The notes: generated by a model not told the origin, from the sequence alone. DNA of 26,721 nucleotides from Planktomarina sp. (GCA_022425445.1 JAKMFM010000214.1:1-26721), one strand, 5' to 3'; numbered from the stretch's first letter, positions 1 through 7,302 are shown. A program made the numbers and translations.

Positions 1-660
1 ATTGATCGGGCTGGTTTGGTTGGTGCCGATGGGGCGACCCATGCGGGATCCTTTGACATAGCGTTTTTGGCCAATCTGCCTGATTTTGTTGTCATGGCCG
101 CAGCCGATGAAGCGGAGTTGTGCCATATGGTGGCAACAGCTGCGGCCTATGATGAGGGTCCAATCGCCTTTCGGTTTCCGCGAGGCGAGGGCGTTGGTTG
201 TGACCTGCCGCAAAATCCAGCACCTCTGGAAATCGGTAAGGGCCGCATGGTGCAAAAGGGCAGTCAAGTTGCGATCTTGTCATTTGGCACCCGCTTGGGC
301 GAGGTGCGTATTGCGGCGGAAACTTTGGCGGCTCAAGGGATTGTTCCCACCATTGCCGATGCCCGCTTCGCCAAGCCCTTGGATCGGGAGATGATCCTCG
401 AATTGGCCGCCAATCATGAGGTTTTAATCACCATCGAAGAGGGGGCCATCGGTGGTTTTGGCAGTCATGTGGCCCAGCTTTTGGCAGAGGAGGCGGTGTT
501 CGATCGTGGGTTGAAATATCGCTCCATGGTCTTGCCAGACACATTCATCGATCACGCCAGCCCAGCAGATATGTACCGCGAAGCCAAGCTCTCTGCGCAG
601 GATATTCACGACAAAGTCTTGCAAACGCTCGGCATCGCCGCGCTTAAAGTCCGGGCCTAA
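1..660 (+). CDS. dxs: 1-deoxy-D-xylulose-5-phosphate synthase, C-terminal part (5' end outside window)
   Basis: This is the last 219 residues of Dxs, the thiamine-diphosphate enzyme that joins pyruvate and glyceraldehyde 3-phosphate in the first step of the MEP isoprenoid pathway in the cytosol. The frame is open from the first base and begins with the family motif DRAGLVGADGATHAG, the end of the transketolase pyrimidine-binding domain. The C-terminal transketolase domain follows from about residue 80 (AILSFGTRLGEV, then ADARFAKPLD). A full protein is usually near 640 residues, so about two thirds lies upstream. The TTG at position 16 is not a start. The stop codon overlaps the stop of the convergent downstream gene. 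Confidence 0.97.
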   Translation: MDRAGLVGADGATHAGSFDIAFLANLPDFVVMAAADEAELCHMVATAAAYDEGPIAFRFPRGEGVGCDLPQNPAPLEIGKGRMVQKGSQVAILSFGTRLGEVRIAAETLAAQGIVPTIADARFAKPLDREMILELAANHEVLITIEEGAIGGFGSHVAQLLAEEAVFDRGLKYRSMVLPDTFIDHASPADMYREAKLSAQDIHDKVLQTLGIAALKVRA

Positions 661-1514
661 CGCCTGTTTTGAGAGGGTTCCAATTCCAAAAGGCTTTGCA
701 ACCCCTCTTTATAGCTTGGATATTTTAGGTGAACCCCAAGCTCTGACTTGATCAAATCATTGCGTACGCGCTTGTTCTCCGCATAAAAGCTGCGGGCCAT
801 GGGGGTCATCTGGGCGGCGTCAAAGTCCACCTCTGGTGGTAGGGGTAGGCCCAAAAGTTCTGCTGCATAGGCCAGCACATCTTGCGGCGGGGCTGGATCA
901 TCATCGCATAAATTATAGACCGCACCCGGGCGTGGTTGCGCGATTGAGGCGGCGACAACTTGGGCGATGTCATCGGCATGAATGCGGCTGAACATTTGCC
1001 CCGCTTTGATAATTCTGCGTGCAGTGCCGTTGCGGACTTTGGCAAATGGACCGCGGCCCGGCCCGTAAATACCGGCCAAGCGGAAGATATGCAGCGGCAG
1101 GCCTGTGGCTTGCCAAGCAGATTCGGCCGCAACCCGCAATACGCCGCGCCCGGTGCTGGGGGTGAGTGGGGTGGATTCATCCACCCAGGCGCCGTCATGA
1201 TTGCCATAGACACCCGTGGTTGACAGATATCCCACCCAGTCAAACCCATAGGCGCCAAGGTCCAGGCTTGCCAACAGGGGATCACCCACACCCGGGCTTG
1301 GTGCGGCAGAGATCAATAGATGCGATGCCGCTTTTAGCGAATCATCCAGATCTGCGCGCGGCCAGAGGATCGGTGTGACCCCCTCGGCGCGCATCGCCTC
1401 TGCTCTTTCGGCGCTGCGTGTGGTACCTGTGATGCTCCAACCCAGAGGGAGAAGCAGCGGGGTCAAGGCCCGGGCGGAAAACCCATAGCCGATGCAAAGA
1501 AGTGTTTTGGTCAT
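657..1514 (-). CDS. NAD(P)-binding epimerase/SDR-family protein (YeeZ-like)
   Basis: This 285-residue protein has an N-terminal Rossmann motif (LLCIGYGFSARAL, residues 5-17) and a substrate-side segment YLSTTGVYGNHDG, as in extended or atypical short-chain dehydrogenases and the E. coli YeeZ group. Those are NAD(P)-dependent nucleotide-sugar epimerase/reductase-like proteins; the substrate here cannot be told. The classical Tyr-x-x-x-Lys pair is not evident, so it may be an atypical member. The ATG start at 1514 lies in an 11-bp tandem duplication that also creates a second, out-of-frame ATG, and no strong Shine-Dalgarno is seen. The gene is convergent with dxs and overlaps it by 4 bases. The family call is firm, the function is not. 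Confidence 0.85.
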   Translation of the reverse strand: MTKTLLCIGYGFSARALTPLLLPLGWSITGTTRSAERAEAMRAEGVTPILWPRADLDDSLKAASHLLISAAPSPGVGDPLLASLDLGAYGFDWVGYLSTTGVYGNHDGAWVDESTPLTPSTGRGVLRVAAESAWQATGLPLHIFRLAGIYGPGRGPFAKVRNGTARRIIKAGQMFSRIHADDIAQVVAASIAQPRPGAVYNLCDDDPAPPQDVLAYAAELLGLPLPPEVDFDAAQMTPMARSFYAENKRVRNDLIKSELGVHLKYPSYKEGLQSLLELEPSQNRR

Positions 1515-1530
1515 AGGGTGGTCATAGGGT
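1509..1530 (-). repeat. 11-bp tandem duplication over a start codon
   Basis: GGTCATAGGGT occurs twice in a row (plus-strand sense) across the start of the epimerase-like gene. On the minus strand this puts a second ATG 11 bases upstream of the real start. It opens a four-codon reading frame (Met-Thr-Thr-Leu) whose TGA overlaps the real ATG as ATGA. Confidence 0.8.
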
Positions 1531-1858
1531 CAAAAATTGGCTGCGAGAAGGGGTGATTTTGTCGGGGCGCTGACCCGCGTCCATTCTCACGGGTGACGTT
1601 GCGCCAGGGCTTTGATCGTCCTATTGAAATTTAATTTGATGGAATGTTCACTAAATATCTGATTTATATTCTTAATGTGATATATTCTGCAGATGACCCC
1701 AACGCCCAAGTGTAGAGGGATGTCTTCGTGGTTAAGGTTTTATTTGGGTGGAGCATAATCTTAAAATTGCTCCGATTTTGGCTACAACGGGTGATCATTT
1801 CTAAACCAATTGATCTTAGGTGAGGAAGTTCCAATCGATCAAAGACAAGAGAGAGCCC
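1515..1858. other. 344-bp intergenic gap with AT-rich promoter-like core and one hairpin
   Basis: No credible gene lies here; open frames crossing it are shadows with no family resemblance. Bases about 1625-1690 are markedly AT-rich compared with the surroundings and are the likely promoter zone for the downstream lipoprotein and perhaps the divergent epimerase-like gene. I cannot fix -35/-10 boxes with confidence. A perfect 6-bp inverted repeat (GGAGCA at 1750-1755, TGCTCC at 1768-1773) would form a hairpin in the leader of the lipoprotein transcript. Confidence 0.5.
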
Positions 1859-2185
1859 ATGACAAAGACTTTTAAATGGATCGCCGTCGCCGGTGTGGCG
1901 GCAACTGTGACGGCCTGCGCATCGCCCGAGGTGGTGGACACAAAGCAAATGGGCGACACCAAGCTCAGTTGCATGCAATTGGTCGCTGAAATCCAAGAAG
2001 CCACTGAATTTGAGCGAAAAGCGCAAAAAGAAAAGGGCGTTACGGGTACGAATGTGGCCGCGGCGGTGATCTTCTGGCCAGCCATTATCTGCACCTACTA
2101 CAATGCCAATGAGGCGATTGACGCGGCGAAGGAGCGCAAAGAATATTTGGTGGAATTGAGCACGAAAAAAGGCTGCAGCATGTAG
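1859..2185 (+). CDS. Small predicted lipoprotein of unknown function
   Basis: The frame is open from an upstream start at 1820, but the ATG at 1859 is preferred: a GAGAG purine stretch precedes it and it gives a textbook lipoprotein signal. That signal has Lys residues at 3 and 6, a hydrophobic run at 7-17, and the lipobox Val-Thr-Ala-Cys with the lipidated Cys at 20. The mature part is mostly charged and helical, with one hydrophobic stretch (about residues 66-80, AAAVIFWPAIICTYY) followed by NANEAIDAAKERKEYL. This resembles small bacterial lipoproteins built as a helical hairpin, whose function is not known to me. Residue 21 (Ala) would favour outer-membrane sorting. The 108-residue size and signal are clear; the role is not. 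Confidence 0.8.
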   Translation: MTKTFKWIAVAGVAATVTACASPEVVDTKQMGDTKLSCMQLVAEIQEATEFERKAQKEKGVTGTNVAAAVIFWPAIICTYYNANEAIDAAKERKEYLVELSTKKGCSM

Positions 2186-2212
2186 GTCGCGGTTCCATTA
2201 ACCAGGTATTTT

Positions 2213-2242
2213 TCGATCTACCCGATGGCTTGGGTAGATCGA
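2213..2242. terminator. Strong hairpin between convergent genes (probable bidirectional terminator)
   Basis: TCGATCTACCC (2213-2223) and GGGTAGATCGA (2232-2242) form a perfect 11-bp stem around an 8-base loop. It sits between the lipoprotein stop (2185) and the stop of the convergent hydratase gene (2248). There is no T-tract after the stem on either strand; the T-run precedes it on the plus strand. So the stem is certain, but intrinsic termination is only likely from its position. Confidence 0.6.
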
Positions 2243-2247
2243 TTGCG

Positions 2248-3027
2248 TCACTTGCCTTTCCAGATCGGGTCGCGTTTTTCCGCGAAGGCTTTTGCGCCCT
2301 CAAGTTGATCCTCAGAGGCGTAGAGTATATCAACGGAGGCCAATTGTCTTTGGGTGATGCGATTCATGCTGTCTTGGAATTTGCTGTCCTCGGAATCGCG
2401 CACGATCTCTTTTATCGCCGCATAGACGAGCGGGGGGCCGCTTGCCAGCACTCGCGCCATTTCCCACGCCTGTGGCAGAAGGTCTTCTGCGGGATAGGAA
2501 TGGTTAATCAAGCCCCAAGATTTTGCTTCCTGCACATCAAACCAACGGCCGGTTAGGAGCAATTCCATCGCGATATGGTAAGGGATGCGCTTGGGCACTT
2601 TGATCGAGGCCGCATCGGCCACTGTTCCAGAGCGAATTTCAGGCAAGGCAAAGCTGGCGTGATCTGCGGCAAGGATAATATCGGCGGAGAGCGCCCACTC
2701 TAACCCGCCACCGCAGCAAATGCCATTCACCGCGGCAATCACCGGTTTGTTGAGGCCACGCAGCTCTTGTAAGCCACCAAACCCGCCGACCCCGTAATCG
2801 CCATCCACCTCATCGCCATCAGCAGCGGCCTTGAGGTCCCAGCCGGGACAGAAAAACTTTTCGCCTGCACCCGTGATGATCGCCACCCGGAGGCTTGGAT
2901 CGTCGCGAAAGGCGGCAAAGGTCTCGCCCATAATCTTGCTGGTCGCCAAATCAATAGCATTGGCTTTTGGACGGTCCAGTGTGACTTGAAGAATTCCATG
3001 TTCAACATAGGTTTTGATCGGGCTCAT
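2248..3027 (-). CDS. Enoyl-CoA hydratase/isomerase family protein, carnitinyl-CoA dehydratase-like
   Basis: This 259-residue crotonase-fold protein resembles E. coli CaiD along its whole length, for example LDRPKANAID near the N-terminus, RVAIITGAGEKFF, GWDLKAAADG and the C-terminal AFAEKRDPIWKGK. CaiD hydrates crotonobetainyl-CoA to carnitinyl-CoA. Both glutamates that act as acid/base in crotonases are present (Glu in GGGLEWALSAD and Glu in ALPEIRSGT). The gene is third in a minus-strand set after an acyl-CoA dehydrogenase and a CoA ligase, and its ATG overlaps the ligase stop (ATGA). A trimethylammonium acyl-CoA substrate is an inference from similarity; another short 2-enoyl-CoA is possible. 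Confidence 0.88.
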   Translation of the reverse strand: MSPIKTYVEHGILQVTLDRPKANAIDLATSKIMGETFAAFRDDPSLRVAIITGAGEKFFCPGWDLKAAADGDEVDGDYGVGGFGGLQELRGLNKPVIAAVNGICCGGGLEWALSADIILAADHASFALPEIRSGTVADAASIKVPKRIPYHIAMELLLTGRWFDVQEAKSWGLINHSYPAEDLLPQAWEMARVLASGPPLVYAAIKEIVRDSEDSKFQDSMNRITQRQLASVDILYASEDQLEGAKAFAEKRDPIWKGK

Positions 3028-5051
3028 TGGGCTTTCCTTATCAGGGCATCTGCGGCAATCGCCGTCTGTTCTGTGCAGATCAGCGGGTTGATCTCAACTT
3101 CCTCCACCTGATCTGCATTGGCAAGCACATAGGCCTGTACCGCGTCAATGGCGTCGAGGAGCGCGCCCAGGTCGACAGGTAGGTTGCCGCGAAACCCTTG
3201 CAGGAGCGGCGCGATGTTCAATTCCTTCAGCAGGTTGGTCACCTCGAAGCGGGTTGCAGGAATGAGTAGGCTTGCACGATCGCGCAACACTTCGGTCATC
3301 GTACCACCTGCGCCAAGGGTCAGGATAAACCCATGCGCAGGATCGCGCGTGACGCCCACCAAAATTTCGGCCAGAGACCCGTCCACCATGCGTTCGGCCA
3401 AGAGCGGCCCATCGGCCAAATGCGGCGCTGCGGCCGCGACCTCGGCGGGTGTAGTCAAGCCCAAAGCCAACCCATTAGCGCCGGTCTTATGCGCAAGACC
3501 TAGCGTTTTCAGCACGACCGGAAAGCCTATCTCAGCCGCCGCCAACCCGGCTGCGGCGCGATCAGTCACAACAACCGATTTCGGGATATTCAGGCCATGG
3601 GCCGCCAGTGCCAATTTTGCGCTGTGCTCATCGAGAATCGCCGTATCGCGATCACGGCCCGGCAAAAGCACCGGTTCGGCCAGCGGCGCCATCGGTCGGG
3701 ACATCAGATCTAAAGCTTGCAGCCCATGATCCAGCCCGTGAACGGCGCCAACGCCATTGTCCATCAAGCTCTTTGCTATATGCTCGGGCAGCAGTTCCGC
3801 CAGGCTCGCCACCACCGCATAGGGCCGCCCGGTGCGCCGAGTAGCCGCGATTGCGGCCTGCGTGACACAGGCCCAATCGCTGGCATCACACAGATCCGCT
3901 CGCGGGTAGTCGCTGATCAGCAAGGTCATCGCAATGTCATCATCTGCCATCGCTGACCAAGCCTGTGTCATAGCCGCTTGGTCCCGCCAAATATATGTGT
4001 GATAGTCCAGCGGGTTGGCCAGGGCCACCATCGGCCCTAAGGCCGCGCCAAGATCCTTGACTTGCCGCGGGTTTAGCGGTGGGAAAACAAGCTCAGTGTC
4101 CTGCGCTGTATCGGCAACCAAGGCGGCCTCACCGCCCGAACAGGAAATCGAGGCTATGCGGTTGCTGGACAATTGCCCAAATTGATGGGCGATTTTAAGG
4201 GACTCTAAAAAGACAGGCAGACTGCGTGCCCGGCGAATCCCCAGACGTTGGAGAAAGGCGTCGGCGCCCGTATCGCTGCCTGTCAAAGAGGCGGTATGGG
4301 ATACAGCGGCGGCTTGGGCTTGCTGCGATACGCCAGATTTCAAGGCAATCAAGGCGATCCCTTTGGCGCGGGCTTTCTGGGCGAGGGCCTCCCAGCCGCG
4401 CAAATTACCAAATCCCTCAATGTGCAAGCCAATGGCTGAGACACGCTCATCGTCCAATAGCTGCAACGCAATATCGGTTTGAGAGGTTTGCGCTTGGTTG
4501 CCGCAGGTGAGCATATAGCCAATTGGAAGGCCGCGGCTCTGCATTGTCAGGTTGATGGCGATATTCGAACTTTGCGTCAAAATCGCCACACCCTTTTGCA
4601 CGCGGCGGCACCCATGTTGATCCGGCCAAATTGCGCAGCCGTCGAATGCATTTACAAACCCATAGCAATTGGGCCCCAATATCGGCATATCCCCCGCGGC
4701 CGCAATCAGCTGCGCTTGCAGGTCTTGTGCCGCGGCGTCCTCGGCGGCCGCTTCGGAGAAACCAGACGCAAAACAAGTGGCTCCGCCTGCCTTTAAGCTT
4801 TGCAGCTGTGCCACCACCTCTAGGGTGGCGTGACGGTTCACGCCGATGAAGGCCGCGTCAATGGGGCCGGGAAAATCGTTAAGATTGGGCAATGAATTCC
4901 GGCCTGCAATCTGTTTTCCGGTGGGATGTACCGGATGCAGCAGACCGTCAAACCCAATTTGCTCAGCAGCCGAGATGATTGAGGCACACCAAGCGCCGCC
5001 TCCAATCACAGCGATCGATTTCGGTTTCAAAAGTCTTGTGAGGTCTCGCAT
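3024..5051 (-). CDS. NDP-forming acyl-CoA synthetase (acetate--CoA ligase family)
   Basis: This 675-residue enzyme of the ADP-forming acetyl-CoA synthetase superfamily makes an acyl-CoA from a carboxylic acid, CoA and ATP through a phosphohistidine. Domain order is a CoA-binding Rossmann domain (about 1-125, starting LLKPKSIAVIGGGAW), a succinyl-CoA-ligase-like region (about 150-430) with the active-site His252 in SHTASLTGSD, and a C-terminal ATP-grasp domain (about 460-675, with GFPVVLKTLGLAHKTGANG). All parts are fused in one chain and look intact. It lies between the acyl-CoA dehydrogenase (51-base gap) and the CaiD-like gene (ATGA overlap), so it probably activates the acid that those enzymes then oxidise and hydrate. 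The acid is not identifiable from sequence alone. Confidence 0.9.
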   Translation of the reverse strand: MRDLTRLLKPKSIAVIGGGAWCASIISAAEQIGFDGLLHPVHPTGKQIAGRNSLPNLNDFPGPIDAAFIGVNRHATLEVVAQLQSLKAGGATCFASGFSEAAAEDAAAQDLQAQLIAAAGDMPILGPNCYGFVNAFDGCAIWPDQHGCRRVQKGVAILTQSSNIAINLTMQSRGLPIGYMLTCGNQAQTSQTDIALQLLDDERVSAIGLHIEGFGNLRGWEALAQKARAKGIALIALKSGVSQQAQAAAVSHTASLTGSDTGADAFLQRLGIRRARSLPVFLESLKIAHQFGQLSSNRIASISCSGGEAALVADTAQDTELVFPPLNPRQVKDLGAALGPMVALANPLDYHTYIWRDQAAMTQAWSAMADDDIAMTLLISDYPRADLCDASDWACVTQAAIAATRRTGRPYAVVASLAELLPEHIAKSLMDNGVGAVHGLDHGLQALDLMSRPMAPLAEPVLLPGRDRDTAILDEHSAKLALAAHGLNIPKSVVVTDRAAAGLAAAEIGFPVVLKTLGLAHKTGANGLALGLTTPAEVAAAAPHLADGPLLAERMVDGSLAEILVGVTRDPAHGFILTLGAGGTMTEVLRDRASLLIPATRFEVTNLLKELNIAPLLQGFRGNLPVDLGALLDAIDAVQAYVLANADQVEEVEINPLICTEQTAIAADALIRKAQ

Positions 5052-5082
5052 GTCTCACCTATGCAATCAGCTGCGCGTGGCA

Positions 5083-5118
5083 GGCTTTGGGGCCCCTGGA
5101 CATCACGCCCCCAAAGCC
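5083..5118. repeat. 10-bp inverted repeat at the dehydrogenase/ligase junction
   Basis: GGCTTTGGGG (5083-5092) and CCCCAAAGCC (5109-5118) are perfect reverse complements around a 16-base loop that contains the dehydrogenase stop codon. In the minus-strand transcript this would be a stable intra-operon hairpin. No T-tract follows, so mRNA processing or partial attenuation is more likely than full termination. Confidence 0.6.
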
Positions 5119-6278
5119 CGCAACAAGTCGCGGCTGATGATATGACGCTGGATTTCGGAGGTGCCGTCCCAAATGCGCTCGACCCGTGCGTCCCGCCAGA
5201 AGCGTTCGAGCGGGTAGTCGCTCATAAGCCCCATGCCGCCATGGATTTGAATAGCCGCATCGGTCACGCGCGCCAGCATCTCACTGGCATAGAGCTTTGC
5301 GGAGGCAATCTCGCGGTTGGCCGGCAGCGCCTTGTCTAGGCGATCGGCAGCGGCCAGCGTGAGAAGATCTGCGGCATCTATTTCAGTGATCATATCAGCC
5401 AATTGAAAGCTTACGCCTTGGAATTTTCCAATTATTTGGCCAAATTGCTCGCGTTCGGCAGCATAGTTCAGGGCGTAGTCAAAGACCCGTCGTGCACGAC
5501 CGACGCTCATGGCGGCCACTGTGATCCGTGTGGCATAGAGCCAAGTATTCATGACCTCAAAACCGCCATCCACTTCTCCGAGCACTTGCGCTTGTGGCAG
5601 GCGACAGTCATCGAATTCTAAGATCATATTTTTATACCCACGGTGGCTGACGGATTTATAGCCGTCGCGCACAGAAAATCCCGGGGTGCCTCGATCGACC
5701 AGAAAGGCTGTGATCCGTTTTTTTGGGCCTTTGTCCGTTTGGTCTTCTCCAGTGGCGATGAATACGATGAAAAAATCTGCGTGATCTGCGCCGCTGATAA
5801 AATGTTTGCTGCCGTTGACCACCCAATCGCCGCCACTGCGATGGGCGCTGCATTTCATGCCGCGAATGTCAGAGCCGGCGCCGGGTTCCGTCATCGCCAA
5901 AGCATCCATGCGCTCGCCGCGTACCGCAGGCATGAGATAGCGGTCAATTTGATCGCCTTCGCAGGCCATAAGGATATTTTGTGGTCGTCCAAAGAAATGA
6001 TTGAGCGCCATTGAGCCGCGCCCCAATTCACGTTCGACCAATGCAAAATCCATATTTGACAGGCCCGCGCATCCCACGCTTTCGGGAAAGTTGCAGGCAT
6101 AAAACCCAAGCTCTAAGGTCTTTTGCTTGATCTGTTGCGCAATCTCAGCAGGCACCTCACCGGTGCGCTCCACCAACTCTTCATGAGGGTAAATTTCTTT
6201 TTCAACAAATGAGCGTACCGTTTGTGCGATCATGTCTTGTTCTGCAGATAATCCATAGAGCATGGGGGCCTCCTTCAC
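5103..6278 (-). CDS. Acyl-CoA dehydrogenase family protein
   Basis: This 391-residue FAD flavoprotein of the acyl-CoA dehydrogenase family introduces a 2,3 double bond into an acyl-CoA. Visible family signatures are AMTEPGAGSDIRGMKCSA (flavin/substrate loop), the middle beta domain with VNGSKHFISGADHADFF, and the C-terminal helical domain with IQIHGGMGLMSDYPLERFWRD. Where medium-chain enzymes carry the catalytic Glu in a Tyr-Glu-Gly-Thr motif, this protein has Trp-Asp-Gly-Thr with Asp371, a conservative change. It is the first gene of the minus-strand catabolic set, with a strong GAAGGAGG ribosome site before its ATG. Only 61 bp separates it from the divergent GlxA-type regulator, the likely controller. 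Confidence 0.92.
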   Translation of the reverse strand: MKEAPMLYGLSAEQDMIAQTVRSFVEKEIYPHEELVERTGEVPAEIAQQIKQKTLELGFYACNFPESVGCAGLSNMDFALVERELGRGSMALNHFFGRPQNILMACEGDQIDRYLMPAVRGERMDALAMTEPGAGSDIRGMKCSAHRSGGDWVVNGSKHFISGADHADFFIVFIATGEDQTDKGPKKRITAFLVDRGTPGFSVRDGYKSVSHRGYKNMILEFDDCRLPQAQVLGEVDGGFEVMNTWLYATRITVAAMSVGRARRVFDYALNYAAEREQFGQIIGKFQGVSFQLADMITEIDAADLLTLAAADRLDKALPANREIASAKLYASEMLARVTDAAIQIHGGMGLMSDYPLERFWRDARVERIWDGTSEIQRHIISRDLLRALGA

Positions 6279-6312
6279 GGCTGTTTGATGTGACGCTAGG
6301 GCTATTGCCAGG

Positions 6313-6352
6313 TTATATCATGCAGTATTAGATTATATCATGCCATATTCGA
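6313..6352. promoter_or_regulatory. 20-bp tandem repeat, probable operator over the GlxA-type regulator start
   Basis: Bases 6313-6332 and 6333-6352 match at 17 of 20 positions; the first 11 (TTATATCATGC) are identical. The second copy contains the regulator's start codon. Two direct half-sites at a near two-turn spacing in a 61-bp divergent promoter is what AraC-family dimers usually bind. Autoregulation and control of the divergent dehydrogenase operon is an inference. On the minus strand the junction of the copies reads TATAAT (6337-6332), a possible -10, but no good -35 fits it. Confidence 0.6.
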
Positions 6353-7272
6353 AAACTCCTCCTGCGGTGGTCACTCAGATTTCGATCCTGCTATTTGATC
6401 GCTTCTCAAATCATTGCCTGGCCAATGTGCTTGAACCGCTGCGCGCGGCTAATGATTTTTCGGGCCAACGGGTTTTTGATTGGAAGATTGTGGTCCTTGC
6501 TGGGCAGAGGGTGCGCTCCTCCTCGGGTCTGCGTTTGGAAGCGGATGCACAGCTTTCTGATGTGCGCGGCGACATCTTGATGGTCATGCCGTCATATGGT
6601 TTTTTGACCCATGCCAATGTGACGACCCGTCGGGCGCTGCGGGCGGCGGCGCGGCGGTTTGACATCCTTGCCGGGCTCGACACGGGCAGTTGGCTTTTGG
6701 CGGATGCTGGTTTGCTGGATGGGCATCGGGCGACCATTCATTGGGACGAGCTGGATCGATTTTCTGAACGGTTTTCGGAGATTCATGTGCAAAAAGAGGC
6801 CGTCATCTATGATCGCGATCGGATCACTTGCGGCGGGGCGTCCACAGCCTTTGACCTAGCGATGCAATTGATCGAAAATCAGAACGGGGCGGCATTGCGT
6901 CTGCGGGTTGAACATCTCTTCTCTGGTGCATTTGCGCAGCGGCCGGACCGGCGCGGAGGTATTGCGGCGCGCGCGGTGGATCTGATGCGGGCCAATATTG
7001 AGGAGCCTCTGCGGATTTCTCAATTGGCGCAGCAGCTGGGACGCAGTCAAAAGCATTTGGAACAGCAAACTCTTGCTCGGCTTGGTGCCGCGCCACAGGT
7101 CATTTACCGGCGGATTCGGCTGGAGCGGGCGCGGGGGCTTGCGCTGGAAACCTCCATCTCTGTGGCAGAGATTGCCGTGCGCTGCGGGTACCAAGACGCC
7201 AGCGCCATGACCCGTGCATTTCGTTCCGAATATGGCACCACACCGCAGGCCTTGCGCCGGGCACTGGGCTAG
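6340..7272 (+). CDS. GlxA-family AraC-type transcriptional regulator (CdhR/GbdR-like)
   Basis: This 310-residue protein has an N-terminal DJ-1/PfpI-like (GATase1-like) sensor domain (about 12-190) and a C-terminal AraC double helix-turn-helix (about 210-310, ending EIAVRCGYQDASAMTRAFRSEYGTTPQALRR). The sensor has GLDTGSWLLADAGLLDG where active PfpI enzymes carry a nucleophilic Cys, so it is probably a ligand sensor and not a hydrolase. This form is shared with regulators of carnitine and glycine-betaine catabolism (CdhR, GbdR). It is divergent from the acyl-CoA operon. The ATG at 6340 lacks a clear Shine-Dalgarno and lies inside a tandem repeat. A TTGCCA (6305-6310) with TTAGAT (6328-6333) could start transcription near the ATG, giving a leaderless mRNA; GTG at 6367 is the alternative start. 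Confidence 0.9.
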   Translation: MPYSKTPPAVVTQISILLFDRFSNHCLANVLEPLRAANDFSGQRVFDWKIVVLAGQRVRSSSGLRLEADAQLSDVRGDILMVMPSYGFLTHANVTTRRALRAAARRFDILAGLDTGSWLLADAGLLDGHRATIHWDELDRFSERFSEIHVQKEAVIYDRDRITCGGASTAFDLAMQLIENQNGAALRLRVEHLFSGAFAQRPDRRGGIAARAVDLMRANIEEPLRISQLAQQLGRSQKHLEQQTLARLGAAPQVIYRRIRLERARGLALETSISVAEIAVRCGYQDASAMTRAFRSEYGTTPQALRRALG

Positions 7273-7286
7273 GCAACACTTGTTGC
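7273..7286. terminator. Short hairpin between convergent genes
   Basis: GCAAC (7273-7277) and GTTGC (7282-7286) pair around a 4-base loop, directly after the regulator stop and before the convergent aldolase-family stop at 7303. The stem is only 5 bp and no T-run follows, so termination is uncertain. Confidence 0.3.
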
Positions 7287-7302
7287 GCCTTGGCTGTATG
7301 GC

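Noticed and set aside
3148..3729. A 193-codon plus-strand frame opposite the CoA ligase gene
   Set aside because: It is Arg/Ala/Ser/Pro-rich shadow sequence, and the minus strand encodes the intact ATP-grasp domain there.
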